Positions 11,131-20,699 of a stretch of DNA of 23,493 bases are shown piece after piece (the first letter of the stretch is position 1; every line of letters starts with the position of its first letter). The position numbers were made by a program, and so were the translations under genes. The stretch is from Branchiostoma floridae. Lineage: Eukaryota; Chordata; Leptocardii; Amphioxiformes; Branchiostomatidae. The stretch is taken from NCBI RefSeq assembly GCF_000003815.2, contig NW_023365701.1, forward strand, positions 481,318-504,810, given 5' to 3'. The notes under the pieces were generated by a model. It ran no database searches, was not told the DNA's origin, and saw only the letters and a program-made list of their open reading frames with translations.

Positions 11131-11345
11131 GAGCTGCGATTTTTTCGTCAACCCTTACGTTACGGAAGCCTGTCCGCTATCTCGAGCTGCGATTTTTTAG
11201 CCAACCCTTACGTTACGGAAGCCTGTCCGCTATATCGAGCTGCGATTTTTTAGTCAACCCTTACGTTACGGAAGCCAGTTCAAGCCAGTTGCGTGTCCGC
11301 TATCTCGAGCTGCGATCTTTTCGTCAAACTTTACGGAAGTGGTCC
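11131..11345 (+). repeat. 53-bp tandem repeat array, left arm (about 4 copies)
   Basis: The anchor GAGCTGCGAT recurs at 11131, 11184, 11237 and 11307. Spacing is 53, 53 and 70 bp; the 70-bp spacing contains a 17-bp internal duplication (CAGTTCAAGCC/CAGTTGCG). Each unit includes TACGTTACGGAAGCCTGTCC and CGCTATCTCGAGCTGCGA. The array is inverted relative to the right-arm array. Confidence 0.9.
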
Positions 11346-11978
11346 TGTGTGGGCCGTTGACGGAAGTGGTCAATTATACGCAAAATCCAAACACTCAGGG
11401 CCCCAAGTCCCAAGGAATATCGAAACAGTCTATATAAAGACACGAAAATATGAAAAAATGGAGCGTTTAATACCAGTCCAGGAGAATGCCCCACTGAATG
11501 ACCAGCAGCATGCACGCCTGGCTTGGCACGTGTTGAGCAAATGTGCTCCCAAGTGTAAACTCGAAGATCATACTATATTTTACCAGGGAAACATTTTTTC
11601 GAAATGTTTTAGATTATGCTATATGTAATATTTTTACGAGAACTTCGCTTAACAGAAGTTCGGTGACAGCTAAATTCTCCCAACAGCCGGATTTTTCCAG
11701 CTGTGGGCTGACGCCGGCTTCACGTTTCTTCCCCTTCACAACGTTCTTTAGAGGAAAATTGGACATGTAAGATCCCAAAGCTCTGCACAACATTTTGAAT
11801 GTCGGAATATTAGTTCTCCTTCTGATGGCCAAAAATCACTACCTAACAAATGAAGTCGATTTTGGTGGTCATTTTCAAAATCGTCAACCTCACACACGAA
11901 ACAGCACCAAACTGGGTGCAACGCAGACGTGATGTTACGCCAGAGGGGACGTCACTTTATACAGCTTGGAACGCGGTG

Positions 11979-12024
11979 GTAGCAAAAGTTCCACTCTTGT
12001 TGTAGCAAAAATTCCACTCTTGTT
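11979..12024 (+). repeat. 23-bp tandem duplication in the foldback loop
   Basis: GTAGCAAAAGTTCCACTCTT plus GTT is repeated twice head to tail with one mismatch. A (GTT)n run follows near 12171-12190, at the inner edge of the right arm. Confidence 0.8.
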
Positions 12025-12504
12025 AAACTAATATTTGATACACGACATTGAACCGGAAAACATAATCATCATCGTCCAGGGCTCCTTGAAAACTAACTTC
12101 GTGATAAATAAACCTCTAGTACCTCCCTCGCTTGGTTTATTCCGTGGGGGTCAAAAGTCGACCCCAGCTGCTGTTGTTGTTGTTGTTGTGCAACCGACAT
12201 TTGCTCAACACGTGCCAAGCCAGGCGTGCATGCTGCTGGTCATTCAGTGGGGCATTCTCCAACGATTCTGGTAAACATGAACTAACACCGGGCTGTGTCT
12301 CCACCTAAAAACGTTCGGTTTAAAAGATCATAGGACTGGTATTAAACGCTCCATTTTTTCATATTTTCGTGTCTTTATATAGACTGTTTCGATATTCGTT
12401 GGGGCCCTGAGTGTTTGGATTTTGCGTATGATTGACCACTTCCGTCAACGGGCCACACAGGACCTGGACATAATTGACCACTTCCGTTACGTTTGACGAA
12501 AAGA

Positions 12505-12930
12505 TCGCAGCTCGAGATAGCGGACACGCAACTGGCTTGAACTGGCTTCCGTAACGTAAGGGTTGACTAAAAAATCGCAGCTCGAGATAGCGGACAGGCT
12601 TCCGTAACGTAAGGGTTGGCTAAAAAATCGCAGCTCGAGATAGCGGACAGGCTTCCGTAACGTAAGGGTTGACTAAAAAATCGCAGCTCGAGATAGCGGA
12701 CAGGCTTCCGTAACGTAAGGGTTGACTAAAACATCGCAGCTCGAGATAGCGGACAGGCTTCCGTAACGTAAGGATTGACTAAAAAATCGCAGCTCGAGAT
12801 AGCGGACAGGCTTCCGTAACGTAAGGGTTGACTAAAACATCGCAGCTCGAGATAGCGGACAGGCTTCCGTAACGTAAGGGTTGACGAAAAAACCACAGCT
12901 CGATATAGCGGGCAAGCAACGGGCCATAAA
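12505..12930 (-). repeat. 53-bp tandem repeat array, right arm (about 8 copies)
   Basis: The anchor CTCGAGATAG (CTCGATATAG in the last copy) recurs at 12511, 12581, 12634, 12687, 12740, 12793, 12846 and 12899. Spacing is 70 bp once, then 53 bp six times. The innermost spacing is 70 bp in both arms, so one arm was copied from the other before the copy numbers changed. Confidence 0.9.
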
Positions 12931-13150
12931 CGACACCGGGCAACCTGTTAGTCCTCTTTACTGAAATTCCCAAGGGAGACATGAATGAACCACTGGTGTA
13001 CATTTTACTCGTAGCCACTGAAGGCAGACTGTTATGAAAACACAATGATGTATTTAAATCGATAACCTGTTGGTTTGTAAGCTTATTTGTAAGTTTTTGA
13101 AATGCCCCATGTTTCAGAATGTCCAATATTTTGCCACTACTGGGGTAGAC

Positions 13151-13975
13151 AACTCGCAATGGTCATGCTCGAAGGCATCCTCTATACCCAGCAGCCTGTA
13201 ACACCAATTATTTCGAATAAATATGTTTGCCCAGTAAAATTACTGCCATTTTGAGTCCCCTTCATGTTGAGAACTAAATCGCAACTTAATCAACGTCTTA
13301 ATACTAACATAACAATTGGGCAGTTAAAACATGAAAAGCTACAAAACAATATTCCGATACAAGTCGCCCAATCACCCGCAAAATCACATTCAAGCGCAGT
13401 CTGGAATATACAGTTTCCTTGTATAGAAATTCTGAAACCGGGATTACATTTATGAAATAAAATAAGTCATCGCCTGTCCTGGTTGGCACTCAGCTGAAAG
13501 GCTGATTTATCAGCATTACAACACAGTGAGTTCAAGCCCTTATCATTCCCTGTCAATCATCACGATCTTGTTGTTTCCCGGATGGATTTTAATTTGGTTT
13601 AACTTTCGTTAAATGAAATATAATTTGAATCATCGGCCTCGCTCGAGGTACCTTTGCCAGAATCGACACTTTTTGTGCTTATCCTCGAAATATTATATAT
13701 ACATATATATTCGTGTTTAAACTACGAATTTACCACCGCAACGCGCGCAACACACACAAGATCCCATCTTAGTATCGCACGCCCATCAATATACATGTAT
13801 ACCACCGAGCAGATCATCCTACCCTTGCTATCTGCAATTCCGAGTTTGGCCGCTACAGCGCAGCGTAGCCAGGGCTATGGCAGTTTCGGGGAATTCCCGT
13901 GCAGAAAGCATTAGGGTCCCTCACATCTGAATACCGTTTTGATACCTTATACAGCAAATATGTCTGTGTCCCGTG
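13151..13975. other. Intergenic stretch, no supported gene
   Basis: No exon was recognised. The sequence is A/T-rich, with an alternating TATATACATATATAT run near 13692-13710. The rest of a GBP G domain would be expected on the minus strand downstream of the 14.1-kb exon, but none of its motifs was seen here. Confidence 0.4.
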
Positions 13976-13980
13976 AATTA

Positions 13981-14024
13981 GTGGGATGGACGGCGGCATG
14001 CAAGGCTGGTTGTTTGTTGTCTCT
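13981..14024 (-). repeat. Duplicate of the GBP exon's 5' end
   Basis: These 44 bp match 14263-14306 at 42 positions, 282 bp apart in direct orientation. On the minus strand the shared part begins just after an AG in both copies and ends shortly after the MPPSIPL codons, where the downstream sequence diverges. It therefore looks like a copy of an exon start left in the intron. Confidence 0.75.
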
Positions 14025-14075
14025 TTTGCCCTTTTTAGCAGGTTAGACCATTGATATCTGTAAATAAAATTGTAC

Positions 14076-14304
14076 CTGGAGAGGATGTAGCTTTTCCCAG
14101 TCCGACAGGGCCCACAGATCGCCAGCACACTCACGGGCTCCTCGATCCCCTCCAGTAGATCCAACGCCTCGGGAACGATCTGCAGGGTTTCCCTTCGGAC
14201 GCCATGTACTTTCATGACTCTCCCGGTGGACGCGTTGTACTTCAAGTCGTTTGGCAGAATCAGCGGGATGGAAGGCGGCATGCAAGGCTGGTTGTTTGTT
14301 GTCT
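14076..14304 (-). CDS. N-terminal exon of a guanylate-binding-protein-like GTPase (partial)
   Basis: From the ATG at 14281 this exon encodes 68 residues plus two bases of the next codon. It begins MPPSIPLILPNDLKYN, passes NASTGRVMKV and PEALDLLEGI, and ends at a P-loop, GPCRTGKS (57-64), preceded by a hydrophobic strand (VSVLAIC). This order is that of the start of the GBP/atlastin G domain, in which the P-loop carries an RTGKS core. GBPs are interferon-induced dynamin-like GTPases acting on pathogen vacuoles and inflammasomes in vertebrates. The donor is TCCAG|GTACAA at 14076/14075, phase 2. The frame is open upstream without another ATG, and an acceptor CAG lies at 14307-14305, so the ATG may follow a short 5' untranslated stretch. 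Switch regions, the nucleotide-specificity motif and the helical domain were not found in the window on this strand. The exon may be an orphan, may splice to exons not recognised, or may be a pseudogene remnant. Confidence 0.75.
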
Positions 14305-14309
14305 CTGCT

Positions 14310-14776
14310 GGACAAATTATTCTATTGGCAATTGGTCATATAGTATGTGTGTACAAGATTTCTTACTCCTAGGACTGATTGTTAATGAATACTGTCCTGA
14401 TACAAGCAATGCAAATTCTTAAGCAACATTGTGTGCCAGTCATTCATCTACAAACATGTATTCAGTGCTCTGTTTCACTCTGAAGGGGTTGGGAAGGATA
14501 GATAAGAGACAGTATCATAACGACAACTCGCAACAGAAAAATAAAACTACCGTAACTATAGATATTATGTTGTTAGATTATAAATAGGCAAATGTGAATG
14601 CATGCATTAGATAGGTGAGTAACGTAGTTACTAAATCCAAACAATCATTCATTGAATAAATGCTAATTAATGTTGATTCATTGTATCAATATCACGATTA
14701 TCACTCGATTATCAGCCCTTAGCCAAACAGCCATAGAATCTTGTTTCATGATCTTCACACAATCAGAATCTATTAC
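14310..14776. other. Sequence between GBP exon and transmembrane exon, nothing identified
   Basis: No exon or repeat of note was recognised. The sequence is A/T-rich and reads as intron or intergenic. Confidence 0.4.
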
Positions 14777-15018
14777 CTATACCACCACTCTCAAACTCGC
14801 TTATCTCTTGTTGTCTCATTCGTTTCACGTTACGGTAATATGGTCCAGCAGGACTGTCATCATCACATGGGGCGTTTCTCTTCCTCATTTTTCTTCCTAG
14901 GAAAATGATGCACAGAGAGACATACGACGTTATATACAACAAAAGATATGGTAACTAGCGCTAGGAAAATGAAAATTGTTCCCAATCCAGCCCATCCGAC
15001 AATGCAACCAGAAATAAC
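14777..15018 (-). pseudogene. Exon for a single-pass membrane protein, apparently frame-shifted
   Basis: On the minus strand, 15018-14863 reads VISGCIVGW, then a strongly hydrophobic stretch (GLGTIFIFLALVTISFVVYN) and a basic stop-transfer tail (PRKKNEEEKRPM), followed by a stop. A second frame runs across the same tail and continues to 14777 as MRKRNAPCDDDS, PYYRNVKRMRQQEISEFES, ending in a good donor (ATAG|GTAATA, phase 1). The two frames would join by a one-base change near an A5 run (AAGAAAAATG). Two readings fit: a complete short-tailed membrane protein, or a longer cytoplasmic tail broken by a frameshift or sequence error. The acceptor (TAGTAG|TT near 15018) lacks a clear pyrimidine tract. 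The protein family is not recognised. Confidence 0.45.
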
Positions 15019-15049
15019 TACTAGTCACTTCTTTCAAACTTCTCGGTGT

Positions 15050-15073
15050 CTGATCATTTGCATAAATGATCAG
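15050..15073. repeat. Perfect short inverted repeat containing an octamer-like core
   Basis: Arms CTGATCATTT and AAATGATCAG flank GCAT. The plus strand contains ATTTGCAT, the octamer motif bound by POU-domain factors. It lies between the transmembrane exon and the kB array. Function is not shown. Confidence 0.4.
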
Positions 15074-15466
15074 GAAACGTTAGCATAGCATTCTTTGTTA
15101 AGATGACTACTTTTGGGCACTTCTATTCAATATTTGGCCGGAGAAGATGATCAACCTAGGACATCATGTGTATAATCAATGATAAACCCACGTAATACAT
15201 CAGTCTCGAAGGTTTAGATCATTTGGTGAAGGTATGGAATAGTGGGACATAAATCAATACATTGTTGGCAAAATAGGTGCAAACAGTCCGAGTCTGTCAA
15301 AGCACAAACAAAAGATGGACAGAAACCAACGTGTGTAGCTACCGATCAGGCGATGACCTACAACTACAAGTATGCAAATTGATATATGTGGAAAGTCCCA
15401 GCTTTTGATACAATACAAAAAACATTTTCTTCAACGGGAAGTCCCAGCTGAAAATCAACCTAGGCA

Positions 15467-15484
15467 TGAGTCAGGGAAAGTCCC
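15467..15484 (+). promoter_or_regulatory. Composite AP-1/kB element, unit 1
   Basis: TGAGTCA (15467-15473), the AP-1 heptamer, is followed one base later by GGAAAGTCCC (15475-15484). AP-1 and Rel factors often act together at immune enhancers. Confidence 0.5.
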
Positions 15485-16796
15485 TACTTAGCATCACAAC
15501 AACACCTGTGTGGCACACAAGGCAACCAATCTCTGTTCGTTACGCAATAGTGGAAGTACAAACTACCGACACGAGTGAAAGGCCCGGTTCGTGCTACAAC
15601 TTCTTTATGCTCATATTTGTATGTCATACCATAGAACTTTACGCCACTGTAAGCATCAAAACACACAAGTAGGCACAAAAATCAGGGAAAGTCCCTGATT
15701 AACATCACAATGACGCCCACACATGATGACATTTCAACCAATCGATATCTGTTGTGGAAGCACAAACTACGGGCAGGAATGAGCCCTAGTATCGTTAGAG
15801 ATCCGGTACCAATAGAGGTCGGATGTCACCTTTAAAATCAGGCTCGTGACCTTCCCTAGGCAAAAAGACTATAGTTTACCGCGAGGGGTCTGGTATCCAC
15901 GTTACATTTCTGTCCATAGTGACCCCACTGTATGAATCATGCATGTAAAGTCTGTAAAAAGGCCCTTCTCACCCGCAGGATAAATTGACTGCATCGTTGC
16001 TCTGACCCAAAGCAATTTGAGCTGTAAACAACATCATTCAATGGAAAGTCCCCAGGTAAATACTGAACCAGACACGAATCAGTGAAACCCCCTAATTAGC
16101 ATGACAATAAAACCCGGACAGGGCAACCAATTGCTCTCCTTACACAAAGATAAATCACCAGTAGGATAGGGGACATATGCCTTTCCCTGTTCTCTATTCA
16201 ATTGCTATTATTGGTTAACATTGGTTATTGTTATTGCTATCATCAATTAACATTATTTTATATGCCGTAGTAAAGACACCGTCTAGGGAATAGAACACTT
16301 CTCAGCATTTACCATGGACTACCTTTCATTGAGATATATAAACGTACCGCACATTTTATCTCAGAGTCTCTGCTCAATTATACACAGGTGCATTAGAGTA
16401 CAACACGTCCGCAATAATGATAATAACGTATCATCTGCTCACCTCAATATAGGCACCAATGTCTTCGTTTTCTTTTGCTTCCTTCTTTACTTACAATCTC
16501 CCTTTGGTGGGATTACTTGCAGCTATAAGTGATCACTCTGAGTCAGATTTTCTGTCGGTCCGAATTCGTGGCCTCTCTCCAAGGACGGACACCGCACAAT
16601 GCGTCACACCCAAACAAAGGAGGAACCTAAAACAAGGTGCGCAAAGCCACCTGGGAAGGGGGAAGTTCGTGACATATCCGCTGGGAGTTAGTGTGGAAAA
16701 CATTTCCTTCAGCGGAAAGTCCCAGCTTTTGATACAATGCAGAAAATAATTCCTTCAACGCCAACGGAAAGTCCCAGGTGAAAGTTAACATAGGAA

Positions 16797-16814
16797 TGAG
16801 TCAGGGAAAGCCCC
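16797..16814 (+). promoter_or_regulatory. Composite AP-1/kB element, unit 2
   Basis: TGAGTCA (16797-16803), then GGAAAGCCCC (16805-16814), with the same one-base spacing as unit 1. A further TGAGTCA lies at 16539-16545 in the same unit. Confidence 0.5.
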
Positions 16815-17948
16815 TGGTTAGCATCACAATAACGCCCACACAAGACAATTAATCTCTGTTGTGGAAGCACAAACTACAGACAGTAATGAGCCCTATATCG
16901 CTAGAGATTGGCCATGGGTGCCAATAGCGGTCGGTTGTCAACTCTATACGGGGCTTATGACCTTCCCCGGACAGAAAGGCTAATATATATAGTTTACCGC
17001 GAGGGGTCTGGAATCCAGGTTACATGTCTTTCCATAGTGACACCACTGTATGAATCATGCCTGTAAAGTCTGTAACGTTGCCCTTCTCACTCGAAGGTTT
17101 TAAATTAACTGTATCGTTGCGAAGGTTCTCCCCTGACCCAAAGCAATTTGAGCTGTAAACAACATCATTCAATGGAAAGTCCCCAGGTAAATACTGAACC
17201 AGACACGAATCAGGGAAACCCCCTGATTAGCATGACAATAAAACCCGGACAGGGCAACCAATTGCTGTTCCTTGCACAAAGATAAATCACCAGTAGGATA
17301 GGGGACATATGCCTTTCCCTGTTTTCTGTTCAATTGCTATTATTAGTTATTGGTTAACATTGGTTATTGTTATTGCTATTATCAATTAACATTATTTTAC
17401 ATGCCGTAGTAAAGGCACCGTCTAGGGAATAGAACACTTCTCAGCATTAACCATGAACTACGTTTAATGGAGATTTATAAACGCACCGCACATTTCATTT
17501 CAGCTGCCCTCGCTGGACAATTATATACAGGTGCATCAGAGTACAACACGTCCGCAATAATAACGATAACGTATTATTTGCTCACCTCAGTATCGGCACC
17601 AATGTCTTGGCTATCTTCGTTTTCTTTTGCTTCCTCCTTTACTTACAATCTCCCTTTGGTGGGATTACTTGCAGCTATAAGTGATCACTCTGAGTCAGAC
17701 TTTCTGTCGGTCCGAATACGTGGCCTCTCTCAAACAACGAACACCTCACAATGCGTCACACCCAAGCAAATGAGGAACCTAAAACAAGGTGCGCAAAGCC
17801 ACCTGGGATGGGGGAAGTTCGTGACATATCCGCTGGGAGTTAGTGTGGAAAACATTTCCTTCAGCGGAAAGTCCCAGCTTTTGATACAATGCAGCAAATA
17901 ATTCCTTCAACGCCAACGGAAAGTCCCAGGTGAATGTCAACATAGGAA

Positions 17949-17966
17949 TGAGTCAGGGAAAGCCCC
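17949..17966 (+). promoter_or_regulatory. Composite AP-1/kB element, unit 3
   Basis: TGAGTCA (17949-17955), then GGAAAGCCCC (17957-17966), same spacing. The isolated heptamer recurs at 17691-17697. Confidence 0.5.
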
Positions 17967-19152
17967 TGATTAGCATCACAATAACGCCCACACAAGACAA
18001 CTGATCTCTGTTGTGGAAGCACAAACTACAGACAGTAATGAGCCCTATATCGCTAGAGATTACCGGGCTTATGACCTTCCCTGGACAGAAAGGCTGATAA
18101 TAATAGTTTAGCGCGAGGGGTCTGGAATAATTAAGGAGGTTAAATTGTTAAGTGCTACTCCGATGTCAAAGGTAAAGTGTTGACCTTTCAATGTCTAGAC
18201 ATCAGGTGGCATATGAGTCACTCCACTGTATGGATAAGACATGCAAAGTCTGCAACATTGCACTTCTCACGCGCATGATATATCAACTGCATGGTTGCTA
18301 TTAAAGGTTGTCTTGGTCTTCCCCTGAGCTAAAGAAATCTATTAAAAAACAAGCTCCTTGCATAAACTGAAAGTCCCCGCACTAGTGAATCAGCAAAACC
18401 ACCCTAATTAGCATCACAATAAAGCCGGTGTCACAGCGATCTCGCCCGCCCCCCCTTTTGCGTTTGTCACTGCAAGGAGCTTTTATCACTGAGACCTCTA
18501 AATGCGCCGCATACATTACCTCAGTCCACTACCTTCTGTAGACAAATATACATAGGTACGACATGTTTAATATAGCAGTAATATTTGCTTCATCAGTATT
18601 GACCCCTTTTTTGTTACCCTGGTCCTCTTAGATTTTCCTTCTGTACTGCACGACGCTTCCGGGAGGTCCAAATACTTGGCCTCTACATGACGACAAAGGA
18701 TATTAGCGTACTGTAGCAACCGGGAACTGCAGGTGCGCAAAGTCACCTGGGAAGGAGACGTCCATGACATACCTTTATGTCGGGTATGAAAGTCCGGGGT
18801 TCTGATGTGATACAGACAAGGCCAGGTATTCGAAGTTTCGTAGCCTCGGAAGGTCCTGCTAACCCTCATGTCAAATGTGAAATCGGGTGCTGGACGTGAA
18901 GCTGTGCTTGTGCACGTGACTGTGGAGACGACTGTTTTTCTACCTGAGTCAAAGTATTTGTCAGACGTTTAGAGTGTCTATGTTTACCTAGGCGAACTTG
19001 ACTTCTTTCACCAAAGGGTCAATGCACTACTGGAGAAAGTCACAGAAGACGAAGAAATAGTTGTCAATACTAAGGTGAGCTAGTGTTTTCTTATTTCTAT
19101 GTTCAAGGCCACGTAATTTGGCTCAATATGGATATGTTGTGGACATGGTCTA

Positions 19153-20460
19153 ATCAAAGATGGCGTTGTGTGCATCAGTTTACAAAAGACAGGTAAATGT
19201 GTGGCGCACTAAACAATGTTGGCTGTGCCTTTGGTCTGCTTCATGATATGCGTAGACTCCTTTATCTGTGACAATAGGTACATACAGGATAAAGGAAAGT
19301 CCTGGACCAATGTACTGAGGCGCAAAGACTGACTTAGCTTTATGGTCACATCAAAGATGGCGCTGTGTGTATCAGTCTACAGAAGAGATGTAAAATATGT
19401 GGCACATTTGCAAATTCCACGAAAGACTGTTTTCGACTTAAATCGAGGATTGTTTCTTTCCTAGTCTTTTTGCTTTGGCCTAGGTAAACTGAAGCAGCGT
19501 TAGTTGGGTAATGGTAAATTGATTTTCACGCCCAAAGTCTGCACACACAATAGACGAATGTGACACTTGATCCGAAATCCTTTGGTCTGCTTCATGGTCT
19601 GTGCACACTATGTCACCTGTCGCCACGGGTATACGTCAGGTACAAGGTTAATAGGTCCCTCGTACTGGCTCGCAAATAAGGGCTTCTTTGGGCTATTTTG
19701 GTATCAAAGGGCTCTCTGAATTTTCGGGCTGTTTCTGTGTATCAATGGTAAAGGAACGAACACAGAGTTTTCAAGGGAGTATGATTGTGCTATAACATGG
19801 TACTGCTGTAAATGCAGAAATATTCGCGGTGGTTTTATGTTCGTGGTAAAAACACGCAAATTGAATATCAACCTGACCTTTGAACATTGAATGAAGTGCT
19901 ACGTATCCAGATGATAGATATGGTTACATCAATGACAGCGAATCACGCCAGGACTACAGAAATCTGTTGTTCTGTAGCAATCTCGCCCTGTCTCTTGTTC
20001 TTAAAAAGATAGATCAGAGACATGGATAGATTGGCAAAGACAGTCCATGACTTCAATTGAGGATTGTTTCTTTCCTTGATAAAATATAACCTGTTCAGAA
20101 CACATGAAACATGGTCACTAAATAATGCATACAGTATATCACGCATTTAGACCGTGAGACTGCATGTGCTTTCACTTTTGTGGAAGGAACAGCGATTGGT
20201 TGCATTGCGTGAGCTTTGGCGTCATCATGCTACTGAAAGAGATTATTTGATTCATGCAGAGGCTATTATTTTTTTTACCTGGGGCTTTTATTTACCTTGG
20301 CCCAGACAAATCTAAGGAACGTTAGCTGTGCCATGGCTGTTGTTGACGTTTCCCGCTTAAGTGCGTCTATTGTACGAACACAACAAAAGAATTGTCGGCT
20401 AACTTTTGTGACCAGCGACACTTGATCCTAAAGACTTGGATCTGTGTCATGGTCTGTGTG
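19153..20460. repeat. Degenerate local repeats
   Basis: ATCAAAGATGGCG plus a following TGTGTG.ATCAGT.TACA block occurs at 19153 and 19350. TTTGGTCTGCTTCATG occurs near 19230 and 19581, with a relative near 20430. CACTTGATCC precedes the last two. GAGGATTGTTTCTTTCCT occurs near 19445 and 20060. The stretch near 19812-19860 (AATATTCGCGGTGGTTTTAT) is another repeat-like string. These look like an old, decayed tandem or dispersed repeat field. No gene was recognised in it. Confidence 0.55.
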
Positions 20461-20594
20461 GACTCCGTTACAACTCTCGTGACAACATGTAAAGTTGGCC
20501 GCACCTGTGGACGACTGTTTCGTCGTCAGTAAATTGACGAACAGGCGCCAATTTATACGCAGCAACGCGGCGCTAGCGAAAACCAATTCGTCAC

Positions 20595-20696
20595 CTGAAA
20601 TGTCAAACAGGTCGTGATTTTGTGCGAGCTGCCAATAGGCACCAAGTCCAATAGACACGAGGTAGAGGCGAACTAGACGCCACCACGCCATTGATT
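20595..20696 (-). CDS. Possible signal-peptide exon (weak)
   Basis: On the minus strand a good acceptor (TTTTTTTACAG) at 20697 is followed six bases later by an ATG at 20691. The frame opens MAWWRLVRLYLVSIGLGAYW, a hydrophobic N-terminus resembling a signal peptide or anchor, then QLAQNHDLFDIS. It reaches a possible donor (TTTCAG|GTGACG) at 20595/20594, phase 1. The frame stays open for 87 codons if not spliced. There is no recognised family, and it lies next to degenerate repeats, so it could be chance. Confidence 0.22.
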
Positions 20697-20699
20697 CTG

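Larger units (their letters stand above)
10780..13142. mobile_element. 2.36-kb foldback transposon, probably hAT-like and non-autonomous
   Basis: The left end (TATACATGGCAAGAAATTGG) and the reverse complement of the right end (CAGTAGTGGCAAAATATTGG) align from the first base and continue through ACATTNTGAAACATGGGGCA. The sequence GGGTAGAC lies directly outside both ends (10772-10779 and 13143-13150), an 8-bp duplication as made by hAT transposases. Interior arms of about 420 and 700 bp (11125-11544; 12197-12930) are inverted copies and carry 53-bp tandem repeats. A loop of about 650 bp (11545-12196) has no transposase-like frame. The two terminal sequences have diverged, so the copy is not new. 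The hAT assignment rests on duplication length and terminus style only. Confidence 0.8.
15390..17966. promoter_or_regulatory. Cluster of 13 NF-kB consensus sites
   Basis: Thirteen 10-mers match GGGRNNYYCC on at least one strand. Nine are GGAAAGTCCC (complement GGGACTTTCC), at 15390, 15475, 15686, 16043, 16714, 16766, 17174, 17866 and 17918. One is GGGAAGTCCC (15436), two are GGAAAGCCCC (16805, 17957) and one is GGGAAACCCC (17213). By base composition alone about 0.6 such matches would be expected over 2.6 kb. Tandem duplication accounts for part of the number, but each unit still holds four or more separate sites. GGGACTTTCC is the classical Rel/NF-kB site. Binding or enhancer activity is inference. 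Confidence 0.6.
15385..18800. repeat. Three-unit tandem array (about 1.15-1.3 kb units)
   Basis: Colinear blocks recur at constant spacing. GGAAAGTCCCAGCTTTTGAT lies at 15390, 16714 and 17866 (spacing 1324 and 1152), the AP-1/kB composite at 15467, 16797 and 17949, and AATGGAAAGTCCCCAGG at 16041 and 17172. GTAAAGTCTGTAA is near 15945 and 17064, with a diverged form near 18243. Unit 1 is longer because of an extra internal duplication (about 15480-15690). Units 1 and 2 are very similar; the third decays after about 18070, with deletions and insertions, but related blocks continue to about 18800. A diverged copy exists at about 1.96-2.36 kb, so this is a locally amplified dispersed repeat. The family is not identified. 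Confidence 0.88.

Noticed and set aside
11293-11628. 111-codon plus-strand frame
   Set aside because: It lies within the left arm and loop of the foldback element, with no family resemblance.
12779-13159. 126-codon minus-strand frame in the foldback element
   Set aside because: It runs through the 53-bp repeats and the terminal sequence and resembles no transposase. It is an effect of the repeats lacking stops.
9584-14304. GBP exon as the first exon of the kinase gene (GBP-kinase fusion)
   Set aside because: The phases do not fit directly (2 versus 1), no linking exon was seen, and a transposon lies between. It is kept only as a remote possibility needing transcript data.
16459-16749. 96-codon plus-strand frame, with a close copy inside 17467-17901
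   Set aside because: Both lie in the tandem array. Between the copies I count about three synonymous and seven or more amino-acid-changing differences, no sign of purifying selection. The third unit does not keep the frame, and no splice or domain evidence was seen. The shared frame is explained by recent duplication.
18567-18869. 100-codon minus-strand frame
   Set aside because: It overlaps the decayed third unit of the array; no domain, no splice support.
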